From the NCBI GenBank assembly GCA_910587555.1, contig CAJULV010000036.1, positions 1 through 40,993 of the forward strand: DNA of 40,993 bases, read 5' to 3'. This document shows, one piece after another, positions 25,489 to 34,114 of this stretch; positions within the stretch are counted from its first letter, which is position 1, and the number at the start of each line of letters is the position of its first letter. This DNA is from an uncultured Acetatifactor sp. Its GTDB lineage: Bacteria; Bacillota; Clostridia; Lachnospirales; Lachnospiraceae. The position numbers and the translations under genes are program-made. The notes below the pieces were generated by a model. That model was not told the origin of the DNA, searched no databases, and saw only the letters and a list, made by a program, of their open reading frames with translations.

Positions 25489-26286
25489 GTGATAGGGATA
25501 CAGAAGTATATCAGGGCGCAAAGCCTGGAGGAGGCATACCAATTGAACCAGAGCAGGGCAAACCGCGTAATGGGCGGCATGCTGTGGCTGAAAACAGGAA
25601 AAGGCAATGTGAATACAGTCATTGATCTCTGCGATCTGGGTCTTGACGGAATCGAGGAGACGGAGGACGCATTTGTCATCGGCGCCATGACAAGTCTTCG
25701 TGAAATAGAACTGCACCAGGGCCTGAACCAATATACCCAGGGGGCGGCCGGGGCGGCGGTCCGGGATATTGTGGGGGTGCAGTTCCGGAACCTGGCCACG
25801 GTGGGCGGCAGTATTTGGGGGCGGTTCGGCTTTTCCGATGTGCTGACTTTTTTTCTGTCCCTGGAGACTTCTGTGGAGTTGTACAGGGGAGGCGTGATTC
25901 CCCTGGAACAGTTTGCTGCCATGGAATATGACAGGGACATTCTGGTGCGTCTCATGGTGAAAAAGAAACCCGGAGTCTTTGCCTACAGGGCTTTCCGGAA
26001 CCAGAGGACGGACCTTCCCGTGCTTACCTGTGCCCTGTCCCGGGTGGAGGGCGAGTACCGGGCTGTGGTGGGGGCCAGACCCGGAAGGGCTGTGGTGGTC
26101 AGGGACGAAGAAGGGCAGCTGTCCGGGGGAGGGCCGGAAAACTGCAAGGCCTTCTCCGCCTGGGTGGCCCAAAGGGTTCCCGTGGGCAGCAATACCCGGG
26201 GGAGCGCCGCCTACCGCACCCATTTGATTCAAGTGCTCACGGAGCGGAATCTGATGCAGTTGGGAGGGAAGATGAATGGAAATTAA
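25489..26286 (+). CDS. FAD-binding (medium) subunit of a xanthine-dehydrogenase-family enzyme
   Basis: A 265-residue protein of the CoxM/XdhB type. The first half is the FAD-binding domain: NRVMGGMLWLKTG (about 25-37), VIGAMTSLREIE (about 64-75), and the key FRNLATVGGSIWGRFGFSD (about 102-120), whose ATVGG-N/S pattern contacts the flavin. The second half is the CO-dehydrogenase-flavoprotein C-terminal domain. It passes electrons from the 2Fe-2S clusters to FAD. It starts with GTG at 25489 after AAGGAG, and its end overlaps the 2Fe-2S subunit gene by 11 bp. The Mo subunit is encoded 3.7 kb downstream, beyond a foreign-looking cassette. Confidence 0.9.
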   Translation: MIGIQKYIRAQSLEEAYQLNQSRANRVMGGMLWLKTGKGNVNTVIDLCDLGLDGIEETEDAFVIGAMTSLREIELHQGLNQYTQGAAGAAVRDIVGVQFRNLATVGGSIWGRFGFSDVLTFFLSLETSVELYRGGVIPLEQFAAMEYDRDILVRLMVKKKPGVFAYRAFRNQRTDLPVLTCALSRVEGEYRAVVGARPGRAVVVRDEEGQLSGGGPENCKAFSAWVAQRVPVGSNTRGSAAYRTHLIQVLTERNLMQLGGKMNGN

Positions 26287-26761
26287 CATAAAACTGAACG
26301 GGAAAAAGGTATCCGCTTCCGTAGAGGCGGACCTGCTGTTGATTGATTTTCTGCGGGAGCACGGCTGCTACAGTGTGAAGCGGGGATGTGAAACCTCCAA
26401 TTGCGGCCTGTGCACCGTGCTGATGGATGGAAAGCCGGTTCTGTCCTGCTCCGTTCTGGCGGCCAGGGTCAACGGCGCGGAGGTGTGGACTTTGGAGGGA
26501 CTGCAGGAGGAGGCGCAGGATTTTGTGGGCTTTATCGCGGACCAGGGGGCAGACCAGTGCGGATTCTGCAATCCGGGATTTGTGATGAACACCATTGCAC
26601 TGCTTCGGGAGAAGCCCAATCCCACAGACGATGAAATCCGGGCCTATCTGGCGGGAAACCTGTGCCGCTGCTCCGGCTATGAGGGACAGCTTCGGGGAAT
26701 CCGCAATTATCTGGACAGGCGGGAGAAGGCGCAGGACCCAGAGAACCAGGGGTGTGATTAA
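26276..26761 (+). CDS. 2Fe-2S (small) subunit of a xanthine-dehydrogenase-family enzyme
   Basis: A 161-residue protein with both clusters of the CoxS/XdhC family. The plant-type cluster is CETSNCGLC plus a later Cys (about 39-47 and 60). The second, all-helical cluster is QCGFCNPGF (about 98-106) plus NLCRCSGYE (about 131-139). It wires the Mo site to FAD. It overlaps the FAD subunit gene by 11 bp, so the two are co-translated. In most relatives the Mo subunit follows directly; here a HEPN-like gene starts 47 bp later. Confidence 0.94.
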   Translation: MEINIKLNGKKVSASVEADLLLIDFLREHGCYSVKRGCETSNCGLCTVLMDGKPVLSCSVLAARVNGAEVWTLEGLQEEAQDFVGFIADQGADQCGFCNPGFVMNTIALLREKPNPTDDEIRAYLAGNLCRCSGYEGQLRGIRNYLDRREKAQDPENQGCD

Positions 26762-26808
26762 GAAACAGAGACTTTAAATTGGGGATAAAGCGGGGAAAGG
26801 ACAGGGGG

Positions 26809-27237
26809 ATGAGCAGTCGGATAAATGTTACAAGGAGGGAATTTCAGGACAGTTACCGAAGACATTATAAAATGTATAAACAAACCACAGGCAGTGAAAA
26901 ATCACGAAGACTGCTTTTATTCTATTCCGTGGAATGCGGTTTGAAAAGTCTGTTGATGAAGGATTTGGGAAAAGATACATATGAGGATTTTGTGGAATGC
27001 TGCGGCAGTGAGAAAAAGGAACTGACAGGGCATAATGTAAGCGCAATGCTTAAAAAACTGAATCCCCACAGCAGTTATTGTCTTAAAAAAATTCCCTTAA
27101 AAAGAGGGGGTTATGCTTCGCCGGATAAATTTAATGAGCTTTGGATGTATGGCGCCGCCCTGGCGGAGGGCGACGAGGAGGAAAAAGCAGAAAAGGTATT
27201 GGTGAAGATAGCGGAATGGATTCATACAAAATTATAG
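26809..27237 (+). CDS. HEPN-like small helical protein
   Basis: A 142-residue, mostly helical, charged protein. SRRLLLFYSVECGLKSLLMKDLG (about 28-50) and LTGHNVSAMLKKLN (about 73-86) resemble the paired helices of HEPN domains, where a YxxECxLK-type helix precedes an H-N/D-L helix. A catalytic Rx4-6H RNase motif is not evident, so a binding role is as likely as nuclease activity. The start at 26809 (MSSRINVT) follows GGAAAGG/AGGGGG; a TTG at 26779 is less likely. Its TAG stop at 27235 overlaps the ribosome binding site of the dual-NTPase gene, so the pair is coupled. GC is lower than in the flanking hydroxylase genes. HEPN assignment is by eye. Confidence 0.6.
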   Translation: MSSRINVTRREFQDSYRRHYKMYKQTTGSEKSRRLLLFYSVECGLKSLLMKDLGKDTYEDFVECCGSEKKELTGHNVSAMLKKLNPHSSYCLKKIPLKRGGYASPDKFNELWMYGAALAEGDEEEKAEKVLVKIAEWIHTKL

Positions 27238-27247
27238 GAGAATAGTG

Positions 27248-29881
27248 ATGCGTCTGTTTACATGGTATGATGTTGAGGTTGAATTCAGGAAAAGGCGGAG
27301 TTGGTGGCCCCTGTGGTGGAACAGGGTTGATGTATACAGCGACGAAATTGTCATCAATATTGATCCGGAGAGAACTAACAAAGAGGAAAACGAAGAGACA
27401 TTTATAAAAATTTTCGGGAAATTCTACATGAACGGTAAGGTTATGGTAGAATTTGACCAAAAACAATTGGATGTCATTTATGAAGAGGGCGATGAATCTG
27501 ACAGGGCGGAACCCATAAAGACGCCGCTGTTTAAGGACATGTTTACGAAGGAAGAAACGACAAAGCAGGAAGAATTAGCGGGGAGTCCGCTTACGGTATT
27601 CCATTCCTATAAAGGCGGTGTGGGGAGGACATTGGCCCTGATTTCTCTGGTAAGGGAGATATCACAGGCGCATGGAAATCAGAGAAAGGTACTGATTGTT
27701 GATGTGGATTTGGAGGCTCCGGGTCTGACCTGGATGTTGGGACAGGGGAAAAGCAATGAGAAAATCAGTTATTTCGACGTGTTGGAATTGCTTCATTTTA
27801 ATTCTCTGAACGAGAACTTTGTCGACAGGGTTGCCGGGCTTGTGAAGACCAATGTGATTAAGGTGATGACGGAAAAACTGGAGGTGGAGCACTATTTTCT
27901 TCCGGTATATAGAGAAAAATCTCAAATGCTGAATATCTATTCAAGTCCGGAGAAAATCATTTCTGTACAGAAGGATAAATATGTCATTACGGAATTTCTT
28001 TCCAGGTTGGGGGCCTCCCTAGGGGCAGACCTTGTTTTGGTAGATTTGAGGGCCGGGGTTACGGAATTTTCCGCGCCGTTTTTATTTGATGCCCGTGTGA
28101 ACAAGTTTTTTATTTCTTCCACGTCCATGCAGTCAATAAAAGGAACGAAACTTATACTGGAAGAGATACAGCGGAAGGTGAAGGACGGACATTTGAATTC
28201 CAAACTCCTGCTGACCATGATTCCCAGAGACATGGAGGATGATAAGGTGGGGAATCTGGAAGATGAGTTGGCAGAAAGCCTGGAACAGGATTTTGACCCG
28301 GAAAACATGAATGTATTAAGAGAAGATTATCTCTACAGGGTACCTTTTGACTCGGCGTTTGCTTCACTGGGGGATTTTCAGGAAATATGTGCTTTGCTGA
28401 AGGGAAAGGTACTTTCCGATGTTATGGCAAAAATTGCGGGCAGCATGCTGAAAACCGATACGAAGGCTGACGGTACGGGAGAGAAGCCGCTTTCCCTGGA
28501 GAATATGAAGGATACCATAAGCCGGCTGCATGAGATTACCACCATGGAGATCACAGCTGAAGGGAGTTCATCCTCCAATATGCTGGCAACAACGTCGATA
28601 CGGGAGATTGTGCGGGAGTATAAGGAAACGGTTCCGCAGCTGGTGGTATTGGGTGCAAAGGGATCCGGAAAAACTTATATCTATAAACAGCTGCTTTCAA
28701 AAAGAACCTGGGAAAATTTTGTGAACGGCGTAGAGACGCCAGGTGAAAGAGACAGGGAGAGAACATTAATTCTACCCCTGGTCTGTTCATTGAATATGAA
28801 AAAGCTGCATCCTATGGTACAGGAATGTATTGTAAACTGCAATCATACTTTTGAAGAAATGAACATCAGACCGGATATTGTTGACTGTAATTACAATAAA
28901 CTGGCTTCTTATGCCGAAAAAGAGACATCCCTGACAGAATGGATGGAAATATGGCAAAGGCTGATGTTGGATATGGTGGGCGGCGGTTACAGCGATTTAT
29001 CCGAACTGGATCAATATCTGGAGAGAAAACACAAAAGAATTCTTTTCATTGTGGACGGACTGGAAGACCTTTTCATGGATGTGCAGATACAGACACAGAA
29101 GACCTGGAGATTTGCAATTCGGGCTTTGTGTCAGAATGTAGTAAATACATTACGGAATCTCCGTTTTGAAAATATAGGGATTGTTATTTTTGCCAGAAAG
29201 GATATGGCGGAAGAGGCAATTGAGATTAATTTTGAGCAGTTTCAAAATCAGTATCACAAATATGAATTGAAATGGTCACCGTCGGAAGCGCTTCGCCTGG
29301 CATTGTGGATTGCGAGGCAGGCGGCTCCTGCTCTGGGAGAGAATGTTGATATTTTGAAAGCCAGCAGGGAAGTGTTGGAAGAACATCTGGAAAAACTGTG
29401 GGGGAAAAAGTTGGGAAGATACGATTCCAGAGAGGCAAATTCGGCAAAATGGATTATTGCGGCGCTTTCTGATTTTACAAACCAGTTACAGGCAAGGGAC
29501 ATTGTACGCTTTTTGCAGTTTGCTACCAGTACATTTCCGGAAGGAAAGCCGCCGTACGAGGACAGATATATTATGCCGAAACAGATCAGGGAGGCTATTC
29601 CGGGCTGCTCCAGGGAAAAGTATAAGGAGATCAGAGACGAGATGAAAGCGGTTTATCAAATATTAAAAAAATTTGAAGATATGCCGGAAGAAGAGAAAGT
29701 ATTGCCGCTTACTTTGGACAAGATCAGCCTGACAGGAGAAGAGATTGCCAGATTAGAGAACCAGGGCTATTTTATTATGTCAGATAAGAAATATTATTTT
29801 CCGGAAATTATCAGATTTGCCCTGGAATTTAAGTATGTAAAAGGGGCCAGGCCCAGGGTTTTGTCCCTGTTGGCAAAATAA
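27248..29881 (+). CDS. KGGVGR-type dual P-loop NTPase (MinD/ParA-like plus AAA/STAND-like)
   Basis: An 877-residue soluble protein. Residues 1-110 form an unknown acidic, tryptophan-rich N-domain. The first NTPase (about 113-400) has the variant P-loop SYKGGVGRT (120-128), VDVDLEAPGL (151-160) and LVLVDLRAGV (262-271), the pattern of MinD/ParA-like ATPases with KGGVGR in place of KGGVGKT. The second (about 460-760) has a Walker A GAKGSGKT (469-476), Walker B ILFIVDGLED (598-607) and a possible sensor arginine in FARKD (648-652). The C-terminus (about 780-877) looks winged-helix-like. ATG 27248 follows AGGAG with 7 bases. It is coupled to the HEPN-like gene and lies between hydroxylase genes, with lower GC. 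Related KGGVGR ATPases are known mostly from predicted conflict or signalling systems; function here is inference. Confidence 0.8.
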   Translation: MRLFTWYDVEVEFRKRRSWWPLWWNRVDVYSDEIVINIDPERTNKEENEETFIKIFGKFYMNGKVMVEFDQKQLDVIYEEGDESDRAEPIKTPLFKDMFTKEETTKQEELAGSPLTVFHSYKGGVGRTLALISLVREISQAHGNQRKVLIVDVDLEAPGLTWMLGQGKSNEKISYFDVLELLHFNSLNENFVDRVAGLVKTNVIKVMTEKLEVEHYFLPVYREKSQMLNIYSSPEKIISVQKDKYVITEFLSRLGASLGADLVLVDLRAGVTEFSAPFLFDARVNKFFISSTSMQSIKGTKLILEEIQRKVKDGHLNSKLLLTMIPRDMEDDKVGNLEDELAESLEQDFDPENMNVLREDYLYRVPFDSAFASLGDFQEICALLKGKVLSDVMAKIAGSMLKTDTKADGTGEKPLSLENMKDTISRLHEITTMEITAEGSSSSNMLATTSIREIVREYKETVPQLVVLGAKGSGKTYIYKQLLSKRTWENFVNGVETPGERDRERTLILPLVCSLNMKKLHPMVQECIVNCNHTFEEMNIRPDIVDCNYNKLASYAEKETSLTEWMEIWQRLMLDMVGGGYSDLSELDQYLERKHKRILFIVDGLEDLFMDVQIQTQKTWRFAIRALCQNVVNTLRNLRFENIGIVIFARKDMAEEAIEINFEQFQNQYHKYELKWSPSEALRLALWIARQAAPALGENVDILKASREVLEEHLEKLWGKKLGRYDSREANSAKWIIAALSDFTNQLQARDIVRFLQFATSTFPEGKPPYEDRYIMPKQIREAIPGCSREKYKEIRDEMKAVYQILKKFEDMPEEEKVLPLTLDKISLTGEEIARLENQGYFIMSDKKYYFPEIIRFALEFKYVKGARPRVLSLLAK

Positions 29882-29968
29882 TTCGGGTTTTTACATTGAA
29901 GAAGTTTTCGGGAATAGGAGAAACCGAGATTTACAGAACCCCCCGGAAACCAACCCATGGAGGTCAGT

Positions 29969-32350
29969 ATGGAACACAGAGAAACAACACCCAGGAATGA
30001 AACGATTGGCACAATACACGATAAATCAGGTGAGAATTTCCGAAATGCAGACCGGAACACAGCAGAGGCGCCCCAATATCAATCCGTCAACAAGTCCGTC
30101 CGCAAGAAGGACGCCATGCAGCTGCTGTTGGGAAAACCGGTGTACATGGACGACATCACGCCCCGGGAGGCCCTGGCGGTGAAACTGCTGCGCAGCCCCT
30201 ATCCCAATGCCATTGTGCGGGAAATCAACACCGAGACTGCAAGGAAGGTGCCCGGGGTGGAGGCTGTCTATACCTGGGAGGATGTACCCCAGACCCGGTT
30301 TGCCATTGCGGGACAGACCTATCCGGAACCCTCCCCCTACGACAGGCTGATCATTGACCGCCATGTGCGGTTTGCGGGGGATGTGGTGGCCATCATTGCG
30401 GCGGAGACGGAGAAGGCGGCGGACAAGGCCATGAAGCTGATCAAGGTCAGCTATGAGGTACTGGAGCCGGTTCTGGATTTCCGAAAGGCAAAGGACAATC
30501 CTGTACTGGTGCATCCCGAGGAGGATTGGTTCCCTCCCTGTGAGGTGGGCGGCTCCAACCGGCGGAATCTGGTGGCCAGCGGGGCGGAATCCCAGGGGGA
30601 TGTGGACTCCGTGATGGCGGACTGCGAAATCCGGATAGACCGCACCTTTCACACAAAAGCCTTTAACCAGGCCATGATGGAGACCTTTCGGACCTATACG
30701 GATTTTGACCGCTATGGGCGGCTCCATGTGGTCACATCCACCCAGATTGTGTTTCACTGCAGGCGGATTCTGTCCAGGGCCCTGGGGATTCCCAAGAGCA
30801 GGATACGGGTGGAGAAGCCCAGGATCGGAGGCGGTTTCGGCGCAAAACAGACGGCGGTGTGTGAAGTCTATCCCGCCTTTGTGACCCTGAAAACCGGAAA
30901 GGCGGCAAAGCTGATTTATACCAGGGAGGAGGCACAGACTGCAGGCTCTCCCCGGCATGAGATGGAGATTCGGGTGCGCCTGGGAGCGGACAGGGACGGC
31001 AGGATTCGGGCTTTGGACCTCTATACCCTGTCCAATTCCGGCGCCTACGGCGAGCACGGGCCTACCACGGTGGGACTGTCCGGACATAAATCCATTCCCC
31101 TGTACACCGGCGGCCTGGAAGCGTACCGTTTCGGCTATGATGTGGTTTATACCAATACCATGGCGGCAGGCGCCTATCGGGGATACGGCGCCACCCAGGG
31201 AATTTTTGCCCTGGAATCCGCAGTGAACGAACTGGCGGAGAAGCTGGGCATGGACCCCACGGTGATCCGGGACAGGAATATGGTGCGGGAGGGCATGGTG
31301 ATGCCTGCCTATTATCATGAAACCGCCAATGCCTGTGCGTTAGACCGCTGCATGGAGCATTGCAGAAAGATGTTTCACTGGGAGGAGAAATACCCGGTGC
31401 GGGAGATGGGCGGCGGCAAAGTCCGGGCGGCGGGTGTGGCAATGGCCATGCAGGGCTCCTGCATCTCCAATGTTGACGTTGGCTCCGCCACGGTGAAACT
31501 GGGGGAGGACGGCAGCTATCAACTGCTCATCGGGGCAGCGGATATGGGCACGGGATGCGACACCATTCTGGCCCAGATGGCGGCGGAATGCATGGAATGC
31601 GATGTGGAGGATGTGGCCGTGTTCGGCGCGGATACGGATGCCTCCCCCTATGATTCCGGCTCCTACGCCTCCTCCACCACTTACATTACCGGCAAGGCCG
31701 TGGAGAAGGCCTGCGGGGATTTGAAGAGGCGGATTTGTCACATAGCGGCGCAGATGATGGACTGCAGCCCGGAGGAAGTGGTTTTTGAGAGAGACAGAGT
31801 CCGCCGGATAGGGGCGGACCAGGAGGTAAGCCTGACGGATATCGCCTACAGAACCCAGTGCTTTGGGGGAGAGGCCGCGGAGGCAACCGCCACCCATTCT
31901 TCCCCGGTGTCCCCGCCTCCCTATATGGTGGGAATGGTGGAAATCGAATTGGACAGGCAGACAGGCCAGGTAACCGTACTGGACTATATGGCGGTAGTAG
32001 ACTGCGGCATTCCCATCAACCCCGCCCTTGCCCGGATTCAGGCGGAAGGGGGCATTGTTCAGGGAATCGGCCACACCCTGTTTGAGGATATTCATTTTGA
32101 CAAAAGGGGCTGTCCCGGGGAATCCTCTTTCCTGCAGTATAGGCTGCCCACCCGTCTGGACATGGGACGGCTGAAGGTGGAATTTGAACACAGCTATGAG
32201 CCTACCGGACCTTTCGGCGCCAAATCCATCGGGGAGATTGTGATCAACACCCCTGCTCCGGCCATTGCCCACGCCATTTACCGGGCCACAGGGGTCTGGC
32301 ACAGGGAACTGCCCATCACTCCGGAGAAAATCGTGATGTCAGAGCCTTGA
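29969..32350 (+). CDS. Molybdopterin-binding (large) subunit of a xanthine-dehydrogenase-family enzyme
   Basis: A 793-residue Mo subunit. After a variable 45-residue N-terminus come the a/b-hammerhead domain (about 50-165) and the Mo-binding domains with GGGFGAKQ (287-294), AYRGYGATQ (402-410), GAADMGTGCDT (near 530) and, near the C-terminus, GAKSIGE, whose Glu at about 756 matches the catalytic base. It should hydroxylate a purine or other N-heterocycle at a Mo-cofactor site; the substrate cannot be assigned. The start at 29969 has GGAGG five bases before it, better than ATG 29957. Its FAD and 2Fe-2S partners are encoded 3.2 kb upstream. The MocA-like fusion at 15695-17020 is a candidate maturation factor. 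Confidence 0.92.
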   Translation: MEHRETTPRNETIGTIHDKSGENFRNADRNTAEAPQYQSVNKSVRKKDAMQLLLGKPVYMDDITPREALAVKLLRSPYPNAIVREINTETARKVPGVEAVYTWEDVPQTRFAIAGQTYPEPSPYDRLIIDRHVRFAGDVVAIIAAETEKAADKAMKLIKVSYEVLEPVLDFRKAKDNPVLVHPEEDWFPPCEVGGSNRRNLVASGAESQGDVDSVMADCEIRIDRTFHTKAFNQAMMETFRTYTDFDRYGRLHVVTSTQIVFHCRRILSRALGIPKSRIRVEKPRIGGGFGAKQTAVCEVYPAFVTLKTGKAAKLIYTREEAQTAGSPRHEMEIRVRLGADRDGRIRALDLYTLSNSGAYGEHGPTTVGLSGHKSIPLYTGGLEAYRFGYDVVYTNTMAAGAYRGYGATQGIFALESAVNELAEKLGMDPTVIRDRNMVREGMVMPAYYHETANACALDRCMEHCRKMFHWEEKYPVREMGGGKVRAAGVAMAMQGSCISNVDVGSATVKLGEDGSYQLLIGAADMGTGCDTILAQMAAECMECDVEDVAVFGADTDASPYDSGSYASSTTYITGKAVEKACGDLKRRICHIAAQMMDCSPEEVVFERDRVRRIGADQEVSLTDIAYRTQCFGGEAAEATATHSSPVSPPPYMVGMVEIELDRQTGQVTVLDYMAVVDCGIPINPALARIQAEGGIVQGIGHTLFEDIHFDKRGCPGESSFLQYRLPTRLDMGRLKVEFEHSYEPTGPFGAKSIGEIVINTPAPAIAHAIYRATGVWHRELPITPEKIVMSEP

Positions 32351-32396
32351 GCCGGGATACCGGGGGGTTTTGCCCCTGGCAGCTTGCCGTACAGAT

Positions 32397-32498
32397 AAGG
32401 AACAGAGCCGTTTACGGTAAAAGTCCCTGTGCCATTCCGTCACCACAGACAGTTGTGGGCCAATCTGCATGTCTCTGGCAGTCACGGCTCTGTTCCTT
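32397..32498. repeat. 102-bp structured palindromic element after the Mo subunit gene
   Basis: AAGGAACAGAGCCGT (32397-32411) is the exact reverse complement of 32484-32498. Nested inside are TGCCA/TGGCA (32430-32434 with 32476-32480) and CCACA/TGTGG (32443-32447 with 32454-32458), so all three stems are co-axially compatible. There is no U-tract and no gene in 32351-32629. It could be a structured RNA, a 3'-end stabiliser or a small palindromic repeat. Confidence 0.7.
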
Positions 32499-32629
32499 TC
32501 AGTTGTATGCATCTTCTAATCTCCCGGGTAATTCTCTTGATGGCCTGCCTTTTGATTTGCGGCGGAGCATTGGCATGCAGGGAAGTTTCGGAAGGAATAC
32601 CCACAGGAGACAGAGGGAGAAACAGAAAG

Positions 32630-32690
32630 AAATATAGAAATAAGAAATATAGAAATAAAAAATATAGATAGAAAAAAATATAGATAGAAC
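32630..32690. repeat. Four 15-16 bp tandem repeats (AAATATAGAAATAAG type)
   Basis: Units at 32630-32644, 32645-32659, 32660-32674 and 32675-32690, drifting from AAATATAGAAATAA to AAATATAGATAGAA. Almost pure A/T with purines on the + strand, ending 34 bases before the start of the GNAT-HAD gene. Confidence 0.8.
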
Positions 32691-32724
32691 AATGGAAAGA
32701 AAAATACAAAGAAAGGAAGCTGCT

Positions 32725-34113
32725 ATGAATGCGGAAATTGATATAAGCGCCGTAACCCTGCGGACTGCCAGGCTCACGCTCCGTCCATGGAGGGAGACAG
32801 ATCTGGAGGATTTCTATGAGTATGCCTCCGTGGACGGTGTGGGACAGATGGCAGGTTGGAAGCCCCATGAAAATAGAGAGGAATCCAGGGAAATTCTGGG
32901 GCGGTTTATGGAAGGGAAGAAAACCTTTGCCCTGGAATATCAGGGAAAGGTGATCGGTTCTCTGGGCATTGAAAGATACAACGAGGAGAGGTACCCGGAA
33001 TTCGGGGAAAAGAAATGCCGGGAAATCGGCTATGTTTTGTCGAAAGATTATTGGGGACGGGGACTGATGGCGGAGGCAGTGCAGGCGGCGATACGCTACC
33101 TTTTTCAGGATGTGGGACTGGATGTGATATTCTGCGGGCATTTTCTGTCAAACGGACAGTCGGCCCGGGTACAGGAGAAGTGCGGGTTCAGACATTACGC
33201 ATATGGTCAGTTTGAGACCAAAATCGGAACCGTCCACGAGCATGAGGTGAATCTGCTGACAAAAGAGGAGTGGGAAGGCGGTTATGGCTGCAGGCTTCTT
33301 TTATTTGATCTGGACGGTACTTTGCTGCGCAATGACAAAACCATATCTCCGGCTGTGCTGAAAGCAGTGCGGGATTGCCGGGAAAAGGGCATGCGGATCG
33401 GTGTGGCTACGTCCAGGGGGGAACAGAATGTCCTGTCTTTTCTGGAGGAACTGGCTCCGGACCTGTTGATTGCCAGCGGTGGGGCAGTGGTGAAATATGA
33501 TGGCCGCTGCCTGTACAGGGCCGAGTTTTCCGGGGAAGAGACGAAACGGATGATTGAGCTTGCCAGGGAAGTATGCGGGCCTGACTGTGAGATTACCATT
33601 GATACCATGAATTCCCACTACTGGAATTATCGGGTTGATCCGAAGAAACAGTACCCTGATTGGGGGAACAGTATTTATACGGATTTTAAAGATTTTGAAG
33701 AGCCTTCCCTGAAGATGTGCGTGGAGATCTTTGAAGAAGAACAGGCAAGACGGCTTTCAGGACTTCTGGATGAGTGCGACTGTGTCCGTTTTTCAGATGG
33801 ATACTGGTATAAATTTACAAAAGAGGCGGCTACAAAAGAGCAGGCGATTTTGAAAATATGCGCTGCATGGGGAATTGGGACAGAGGAAATCGTGGCCTTC
33901 GGGGATGATTATGCGGATATGGGAATGCTGGCCCTGTGCGGTAGAGGCATTGCCATGGGGAATGCGGTGGATGCAGTGAAGGAAAAAGCGGATCTGGTCA
34001 TCGGCAGCAACGAAGAAGACGGAATTGCGGAATATTTGAACCGGCAATACTTGGGAAACAGCGTTCCGGAATCGGCCCGGGGGCAGGACCGGAAGCCGGG
34101 AAAAGGAGAATAA
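32725..34113 (+). CDS. Fusion of GNAT acetyltransferase and Cof-type HAD phosphatase
   Basis: A 462-residue two-domain protein. Residues 10-180 are a RimJ/RimL-type GNAT domain (TARLTLRPWRETDLEDFYEY, acetyl-CoA loop WGRGLMAEAV at 110-119, NGQSARVQEKCGF at 143-155). Residues 190-440 are a Cof/YidA-type HAD phosphatase with motif I DLDGT (195-199), motif II ATSR (228-231) and motif IV GDDYADMGML (393-402). Each half has its key residues, so both may be active; the acetyl acceptor and phosphorylated substrate are unknown. The start at 32725 (MNAEIDIS) follows AAAGGAAG; an upstream in-frame ATG at 32692 lies inside the A/T repeats. The methyltransferase start follows at once. Confidence 0.88.
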   Translation: MNAEIDISAVTLRTARLTLRPWRETDLEDFYEYASVDGVGQMAGWKPHENREESREILGRFMEGKKTFALEYQGKVIGSLGIERYNEERYPEFGEKKCREIGYVLSKDYWGRGLMAEAVQAAIRYLFQDVGLDVIFCGHFLSNGQSARVQEKCGFRHYAYGQFETKIGTVHEHEVNLLTKEEWEGGYGCRLLLFDLDGTLLRNDKTISPAVLKAVRDCREKGMRIGVATSRGEQNVLSFLEELAPDLLIASGGAVVKYDGRCLYRAEFSGEETKRMIELAREVCGPDCEITIDTMNSHYWNYRVDPKKQYPDWGNSIYTDFKDFEEPSLKMCVEIFEEEQARRLSGLLDECDCVRFSDGYWYKFTKEAATKEQAILKICAAWGIGTEEIVAFGDDYADMGMLALCGRGIAMGNAVDAVKEKADLVIGSNEEDGIAEYLNRQYLGNSVPESARGQDRKPGKGE

Positions 34114-34114
34114 G

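Noticed and set aside
25042..26289. A 415-codon minus-strand open frame opposite the FAD subunit gene
   Set aside because: The sense strand encodes a complete, motif-rich flavoprotein; the antisense product has shadow composition.
26761..29968. Target-site duplication around the HEPN/NTPase cassette
   Set aside because: AAACAGAGACTTTA before and AAACCGAGATTTA after look alike, but the match is imperfect and not at defined edges, so I do not claim it.
30026..31318. A 430-codon minus-strand open frame opposite the Mo-subunit gene
   Set aside because: It is antisense to a conserved enzyme with all cofactor motifs and has no ribosome site.
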